Assembly (NCBI GenBank): GCA_025200525.1
Contig: CM045761.1
Span: forward strand, 56,631,438-56,695,437
Direction: 5' to 3'
Source of the DNA: Camellia lanceoleosa
Taxonomy: Eukaryota; Streptophyta; Magnoliopsida; Ericales; Theaceae
DNA: 64,000 nucleotides
Part shown: positions 58,522-64,000 of the stretch, in pieces
Layout of the letters: every line of letters starts with the position of its first letter
Numbering within the stretch: position 1 is the first letter of the stretch
Made by a program: the position numbers and the translations under genes
The notes under the pieces: model-generated
Databases searched by the model: none
What the model was told of the DNA's origin: nothing
What the model saw: only the letters and a program-made list of their open reading frames with translations

Positions 58522-59539
58522 CTATTAACAACCATAACACAATCCAAAAGCAACCGTCAGTTTCCTTCTCTCTTTCTTTTTTTTTTGGACAATTATGATA
58601 AACCCAAAAAGAAGATAGTACAAGTAAGCCAGGTTTGTTTTTTGGGGGGGCCCCAATTAACTACTAAGACCATCTCCAATCCTCCATCTTTTGTTTCATC
58701 AAATTTAAATTTGATGAAAAACAATACAAAACTGGTGCTCCAATGCTTCATTTTTTGTTTCCTCAAATTGAGGATATCTCAAATTTTTCATCAAATTGAG
58801 AATGTTGGAACCTTTCACCAAATTACTGTAGACAGCCGTTAGCTTTTGAGCATCGGACGACCAGCTGGATGTCCCCCTGGTCAACCACCTCCTTGCAAAA
58901 AAATTTGAAAAATTTACACTGGCCGGTCATCCCCCGATCCTCCTTCCGGTCAACCGGTGGTTTGATGAAATCCCAAATCGCTCCGTTGGAAAGCGAGATA
59001 TCAGATCAAGCCTCTTTTTATCAAATTTAAGTGAAATTTGATGAAAATTTTGAGTAAAGCTTTTGAGCCACTCTAATCAGTGGTAACTACTTGCCAACAT
59101 CTATAATAAATTGGAATCCATATTCACAAATGTTACGTACCTAAACGAACAAGCAAACAAACAAAAAAACCTAAAAGAGTGCCAAGAATGTGTGTAGATT
59201 TAAAATCATATTATGGGTGTAGCACACAGTGCACAAAAGTTCAAATATACAGTTTAAAATCAAATCCCGAACGCTTTTCTGGGTATTTTTTCTTGGATAC
59301 GCATTATGGTCGAGATTCATCAAAACTCTAATCCAAAATGTCAAATTTCACAGTACCCATCGGCAATAAAGCATGTTTATACATATTATTTATGTTGTGT
59401 TTGGTTGGAGATTTGAGAAGAGATTTGGAAAGGAAAAAATAAAAGATGGTCACATTTCACCTACTTTTCTCTCTCCGTTTCCAAATCTCTTCCCAAATCA
59501 CCAACCAAACACAGCGTTAAAAGCTAAGAGGAGGGTTAC
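58522..59539 (-). other. Leader intron of the SAC gene with MITEs
   Basis: The acceptor gttaatag (58522-58529) and the donor GTAACC (59534-59539) bound it. A Tourist-like MITE (59393-59516) sits 24 bp from the first exon. A second repeat covers about 58669-59078 (starting gaccatctccaatcc, flanked by TAACTACT-like words on both sides). No coding content is seen. Confidence 0.55.
59393..59516. mobile_element. Short Tourist-like MITE with TTA target duplication
   Basis: The left end TGTTGTGTTTGGTTGGAGAT matches the inverse of the right end caccaaccaaacacagcg. TTA flanks both sides (59390-59392 and 59517-59519). At 124 bp it can fold along nearly its whole length. Confidence 0.75.
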
Positions 59540-59820
59540 CAGATATGATGTGATACTGAAAATGGGCGCAACAAGTGTCAGATCCAATTGGAGGAAGAAG
59601 CAACGATTGAGAGTGTATGTTCAGCGATTTGGCTTTGGCTTTGGCTTTGGCTTTGGCTTTGAATCGAAAACAAAAGTGATGGTGAGAAAAGCGAAAACTC
59701 GAAACACAAAGAAGGTTCGTGACTGAGAGTGTGTGGTCAAAAAGGAAGCTTTTACAAAGAAAGACGAGTGTGAGTGTAAGTGTGAGTGTGTGTGTAAAGA
59801 ATTGGTGAGGGCGGAGAGCT
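59540..59820 (-). other. SAC7: 5' UTR exon of the SAC gene with leader intron
   Basis: Read on the minus strand, this C/T-rich and CA-rich leader contains no ATG. It ends at a good donor (ATATCTG, then GTAACC at 59539). The matching acceptor is gttaatag at about 58522-58523, leaving 16 bases before the start codon. The intron is about 1.0 kb and carries a MITE and other repeats. The exon has a (TTTGGC)n tract and CA-type repeats. The transcript start is inferred from the TATA box only. Confidence 0.6.
59628..59660. repeat. (TTTGGC)n hexamer repeat in the SAC leader exon
   Basis: About 5.5 tandem copies of TTTGGC lie inside the non-coding first exon. On the transcript they read GCCAAA. Confidence 0.9.
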
Positions 59821-59847
59821 CAACTGAAATGCCCTTGTTCCATGCCG

Positions 59848-59854
59848 CTTTATA
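59848..59854 (-). promoter_or_regulatory. Probable TATA box of the SAC gene
   Basis: The minus strand reads TATAAAG about 30 bp upstream of the inferred leader start. The stretch sits between a GC-richer segment and the CA/CT-rich leader, a common arrangement at plant promoters. Confidence 0.5.
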
Positions 59855-60666
59855 ATAACAGAAAGAAAAGCAGGCGGTTTTACTTCGATCTCGGACCTCA
59901 AAATGCAAAGCAAAGCAAACCCAACACTTGGAAGATTATTAAGAAATTAGGAATTGTACCCACCCACCATCGTGCCACCACAAAAGTCTTAGGTCCCTAT
60001 TTTTCTATGTAAGCATCTTATATTTAAATTTCCTTCTTTGACCCACTGTGCCTATTTTTGAAATTTGATTAAAAGTCAATTTTAAAATTTTTTGATTTTT
60101 TTTTAAGTTATATTATCTCTTTATTTTTATACATTTTTTTAAAAAAATATTTAAAGATTAATTTGTAACCTACTCTCTAAAATAGACCTAATTCCATGCC
60201 CTAGCCAGAAGAAGCTATTTTGGTGATTTGGAGTATCGTGATGGTTCAAACTCATTCAAATTTAATTTGTTGGGTAAACAAGTTAATATTGAATATATTT
60301 TAAAATTTTTAAATCACACTTTAACAATTAATTACTTATTTAGTTTAGTTTTATAAAGTCTAAAATTATATAAAAATATCAAACTAATTGAGTTCGGTTT
60401 GACAAAAAAATTATTTAAGATCAACTCCGAAGTTTAATGAATTAAATTTTAACAAATTTTAAAATTCATTAAAAATTTTAAAATAAATTTAAATGATTAA
60501 CTGTTTAGTTTGTCCGACTCATTTATCATCTTTAGTTATGATTGGTGGAGGAATAGGGCTCCCAATTTTATGTTGAAACATGAGATAAAATATAAAATAA
60601 CTTGACAATTGATGGTTGATTGATAACAAAAACAAGTAATGTTCTGAAAAACTTGAATAATACTAT

Positions 60667-60816
60667 ATGTATCAATTAATATACTAACTAGTGTACCAAT
60701 TGATGATGTGGCATAATTTAAGAGATTTTTAGGATTTGTAATGTAATTAATGAGTGGAGTCAATAATAATGTCATAACTAGTGTTGGTACACTAGTTAGT
60801 ACACTAATTGGTGCAT
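60667..60816. mobile_element. Inverted-repeat MITE
   Basis: The left arm at 60669-60698 (key part atactaactagtgtacca) matches the inverse of 60785-60814 (tggtacactagttagtac) over about 30 bases with few mismatches. Confidence 0.65.
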
Positions 60817-61189
60817 GTAATACCACCGAAAAAACTTTTCATACTCTGTAAAAGAGAAGTTAGAGCTCTATATATAACAAAAAGTTATTAAAAAAAATAT
60901 AGGAAAATTTACTTATAAATTCCATTTTGAAAAATGATGTATTTACTCCTAATAATTTTTTTATAGACCAATTACTCTCATTAATTTTGAAAAGATAGAT
61001 TTAATATATTATTTAAAAATTATATTTATGATTATACCCTTATTTCTATTATGTCTCATTCCGTTTTTCTTTTTTTGTGCTAGAAAGGTCATGTACACAA
61101 TTTACGAGAATCAAATTTGAGATGAATTTTTATATGAGAATCTTTTTTATTTGGAAAACATTTCAAAATGAGTACAAAAATGACTTGAA

Positions 61190-61800
61190 ATATAGAATTC
61201 CTCAAACATTTCAAAAGAAAGTGAGATTCTTCAAACATTTTAAAATGAGTACAAAAACCCCTTAATAAACTTTGGGCAAATGTATAATTTCAAACCTTAA
61301 CACTTCAATACAACACTCAAACTCAACACTCTAATATAACATTTTAAAAAAATAAAATTAATCTACTTTTTCCAAATATAACACTCAAAAAAAAAAAATT
61401 AGTGTAATACTCCAATGTAACACAAAAAAAAAAAATGGGATTCTTCAAATCATTCCAAAAGGATGTGGGATTTTTCAAACCATTTTAAAAATAGTACAAA
61501 AATTCCTTAGTAAATTTTGAATAAATGTATAATTTCAAATTATGAGTGTTATTTTTGAAAAAATTACATTAAGGATTTTTGTGTGTTACATTGGTGTGTT
61601 ACGTTTAGAATTACATTGATTGAAGTATTATGTACGAGAAAAGTATACGAAGAAATTTTTTCGTATGTTACATTGGAGTGTTACGTTTGGAAAAAATATA
61701 CTAATGAGTTTTTTTGAAGTGTTACGTTGTTACGTTTGGGAAAAGTGCACCAACGAGTTTTGTAATGTGTTACATTGGAATGTCACATTTTTGTTCGTAA
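61190..61800. repeat. Direct duplication and repeated tgttacattgg motifs
   Basis: About 100 bp at 61190-61290 recur at about 61440-61540 (shared tcaaacattttaaaa, tagtacaaaa and aatgtataatttcaaa). To the right, a 50-60-bp motif tgttacattggagtgttacg recurs three to four times (61585-61790). Left of it, aacactccaatgtaacac is the inverse form (about 61405-61425), so the whole may be an inverted-repeat element. Confidence 0.5.
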
Positions 61801-62756
61801 CGCGAGATTTGTTATAGAAGGGAAAATCTAAATCTTCCATAGTGCGGATTGTGCAAATGTGTAATTTTACATTTAAAGAAACTTTTATCCTAAAAAAATT
61901 AAACTCAAACATGTAAGTGATTACCTTTTTGTGTAATTTTCACTTTAATGTGACCTTTGGGTTCATAAGAAAAAATTGAGAACTAAACCATTCACAATAT
62001 CATATTTTGAGATTTATTCGTGTTTCACCCAAAAATATATTTAATTATTACTCTCTCTGTCCACTGTAGAAAATCCAACTTATTAAAGAGACAAACAATA
62101 ATTATATTTTAATTCAGATTTTGAAATATTTTTCCCATCATTATCCTTCTTTTTAAATTTTAAAATATGTTCATAATGATTTATAAAAGATAATTTTGAA
62201 AATCTAACAAAATTTAAGCCCAAAATAAAAATAAAAAAATAGATAAATATTTTGGGACAAACTAAAATGAAAAAGTGGATAAATAAAGTGAGACGAAGAG
62301 AGTAAATGTGCTAAGTACTTGTTAATTTAGTGAGAGAGAAAGTACTCCAATAACATAAGAGTAACACTAATGGTAAATCTTTAAGTCTCTAGTAATTTTT
62401 ATAATACAATTAACATATATGCTAAAAATACGTGTCAAGTAAGAATTATGTTCACTTATGTTGTGTTTGGTTAATGATTTTAGAAGGAATTTAGAATGGA
62501 AAAGGAAAATAAAAAAAGTGTGCAAAATTAAATAAAATGTAAATATATTTATTTATTATTTTACTTATATTTTTTCTTTTCCTTTTTAAATTTCCAAACT
62601 AAATACAACATAAAGGGATATATTTATCGAGATTTATAAGGGGAAATCTGTTCCTTACAATAGTTCATAAGGGGAAACCACTTTTCCTTTTTATTATTAG
62701 TTTCAACACACACCTTTCCAAGATTTAAATAAATAAATAATAGAAACATAAACTAA

Positions 62757-62984
62757 GGCCTCGTTTGACAAGTGACTTTTTTAGTCAAAAAGTCAAAAAG
62801 TTACTAAAAAAATCAAAAAGCTAACAACCCATACCAAAAAGTCAAAGATTCCCTTCTCTCTACTTTTTGCACATCTTTTCGTAAAAAGCCAAAAAGTCAT
62901 TCTAAACATACTAGTTTTTTTTTACATCACATTTTAGTCAAAAAGTCAAAAAGTTACTAAAAAAACATGTTCCCAAACGAGACC
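62757..62984. mobile_element. Tourist-like MITE with TAA target duplication
   Basis: The left end GGCCTCGTTTGACAAG matches the inverse of the right end cccaaacgagacc. TAA flanks both sides (62754-62756 and 62985-62987). The interior has inverse copies of agtcaaaaagtcaaaaagttac. Confidence 0.75.
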
Positions 62985-64000
62985 TAAATTATCAATTATT
63001 CTATTAATCACTCACATGGCTATGTTGCACATATATATAAATAGTTGGTAGTTTAGTTTATGCTTGAATTTCTCTCAAGTTTAAATTTGAACTTGAGAGA
63101 ATTTGAGAGACCCACGAGATTTAATATGGATTTGTTTTTATAATTCGAACGGTTCATTTTTGTAGGGTTCTCGTGAGATATGATCAATGAAAAAATTTAA
63201 ATTGATCAAATAATCATAACATTTTCATTTTATCACATTTATTTTTAGAAAAATGGACGAGAAGTATGTTTTTTAAAAAAGGGTTTGACTTTTTTGCAAG
63301 TTCACATATTAACTTAAGAGAACTTGAGAGACATTTACCACAGATTTTGTTTCAATAATCTAAAACGTTAATTTGTCAGGTGCTCAATGTATATTATCTA
63401 TGGGAAAAAAATAGTTCGATCAGATAACCGTAATATTTTCATTTTATCACATTTGTCTAAAAAAAATGGATGACAAATATGTTTTTGAAAATAGACCATT
63501 TATTTTCTTATAGACAAATACAATAAAATGAAATAGTTATAATTGTCGAATTGACCTAATTTTTTTTATAAATGATATAGATTGAGGACTCTACAAAATG
63601 AATAGTTTGAATCATCGAAATAGGACCCTTGATGAGCCCTATGAATCCCTCAATTTTTATAAAGTCGAGATGTGAATATGACAGAAACTGACATTTTTTT
63701 AAAATAAACAATATCAATGAAAAATGTTATTACTGTCAAATCAATTTTTTTTTTTTTTTACAAGCAATATACACAAAAATTACTGTAACATAAACTATTT
63801 AAATCATCAAATATATTTCACACCCTCAAATTCACTCAAATTTAAATTCCAAGAACACATCTCATAAGGCCTAATCACATAGAGGTTAACTTATGAGGCT
63901 AAACCTTATAAAGAGCCAATGCCAAAGAGGTTGCCTTTAGGTGGTTGCTATATAAAAAGACTACATGCAGTAGCAAGTCACGAACTTGCACATAAATGGA

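Larger units (their letters stand above)
59855..64000. other. AT-rich right flank: no gene, several repeats
   Basis: I found no supported coding region. Structures seen are an inverted-repeat MITE (60667-60816), a direct duplication and inverted motifs (61190-61800), a Tourist-like MITE (62757-62984) and a weaker relative at about 62463-62615 (TGTTGTGTTTGG left, inverse ccaaactaaatacaaca right). The direct text homology at 63060-63600 (paired aaatttgaacttgagag and ttcacatattaacttaagag blocks) suggests another decayed duplication. Confidence 0.5.

Noticed and set aside
58665..59085. Possible MITE with TAACTACT flanks in the SAC leader intron
   Set aside because: The repeated flanking word is suggestive, but the inverted ends (gaccatctccaatcc versus ccactgattagagtgg) do not match well enough for a separate call. 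It is mentioned within the leader-intron entry only.

Overview
This is a plant nuclear window, almost certainly from a eudicot with a repeat-rich genome. It is AT-rich and dense in mono- and dinucleotide repeats. It holds a dirigent-family gene, a Sac1-type phosphoinositide phosphatase gene with many GT-AG introns, and plant-type Ty3/gypsy, Ty1/copia, hAT, Mutator-like and Tourist-like elements. I see no bacterial or organellar gene, no CRISPR array, and no tRNA or rRNA gene.

Layout. Positions 1-13,310 are mostly a decayed Ty3/gypsy element. Its gag-pol runs on the minus strand (6,397-12,700) behind a putative 5' LTR (about 12,708-13,310). Two RNase H regions and the overall organisation point to the Tat lineage. 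On the opposite strand, beyond the integrase, lies a broken gene of the plant mobile domain (PMD) type (2,925-6,181). Farther out is an unrecognised decayed ORF (694-2,018). A dirigent gene lies at 14,432-14,961 (+); its body is intact but its start is broken. It is followed by about 2.7 kb of AT-rich spacer.

The main gene fills 17,728-59,820 on the minus strand. I could assemble 20 coding exons by hand, all bounded by GT-AG, all in phase and with no internal stop. They give a 594-residue SAC-domain phosphatase like Arabidopsis SAC7/RHD4, with the Cx5R catalytic motif and two C-terminal membrane segments. A TATA box and an ATG-free leader exon lie upstream. Exonic coding sequence is 1,785 bp spread over 40.8 kb.

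The introns are large because of transposon insertions. Intron 9 (13.5 kb) holds a putative large solo LTR (TSD TTTTC) with a nested Mutator-like element (9-bp TSD), a 4.0-kb hAT element with a degraded transposase (8-bp TSD), and Tourist-like MITEs. Intron 2 (9.8 kb) holds a Copia element inserted at the edge of an older hAT-like element. A second hAT-like element lies inside the Copia and appears to carry a captured host first exon. Another hAT-like element follows. Intron 16 carries one more hAT MITE with a perfect TSD. The right flank (59,855-64,000) is AT-rich and has MITEs and short repeats but no gene that I can support.
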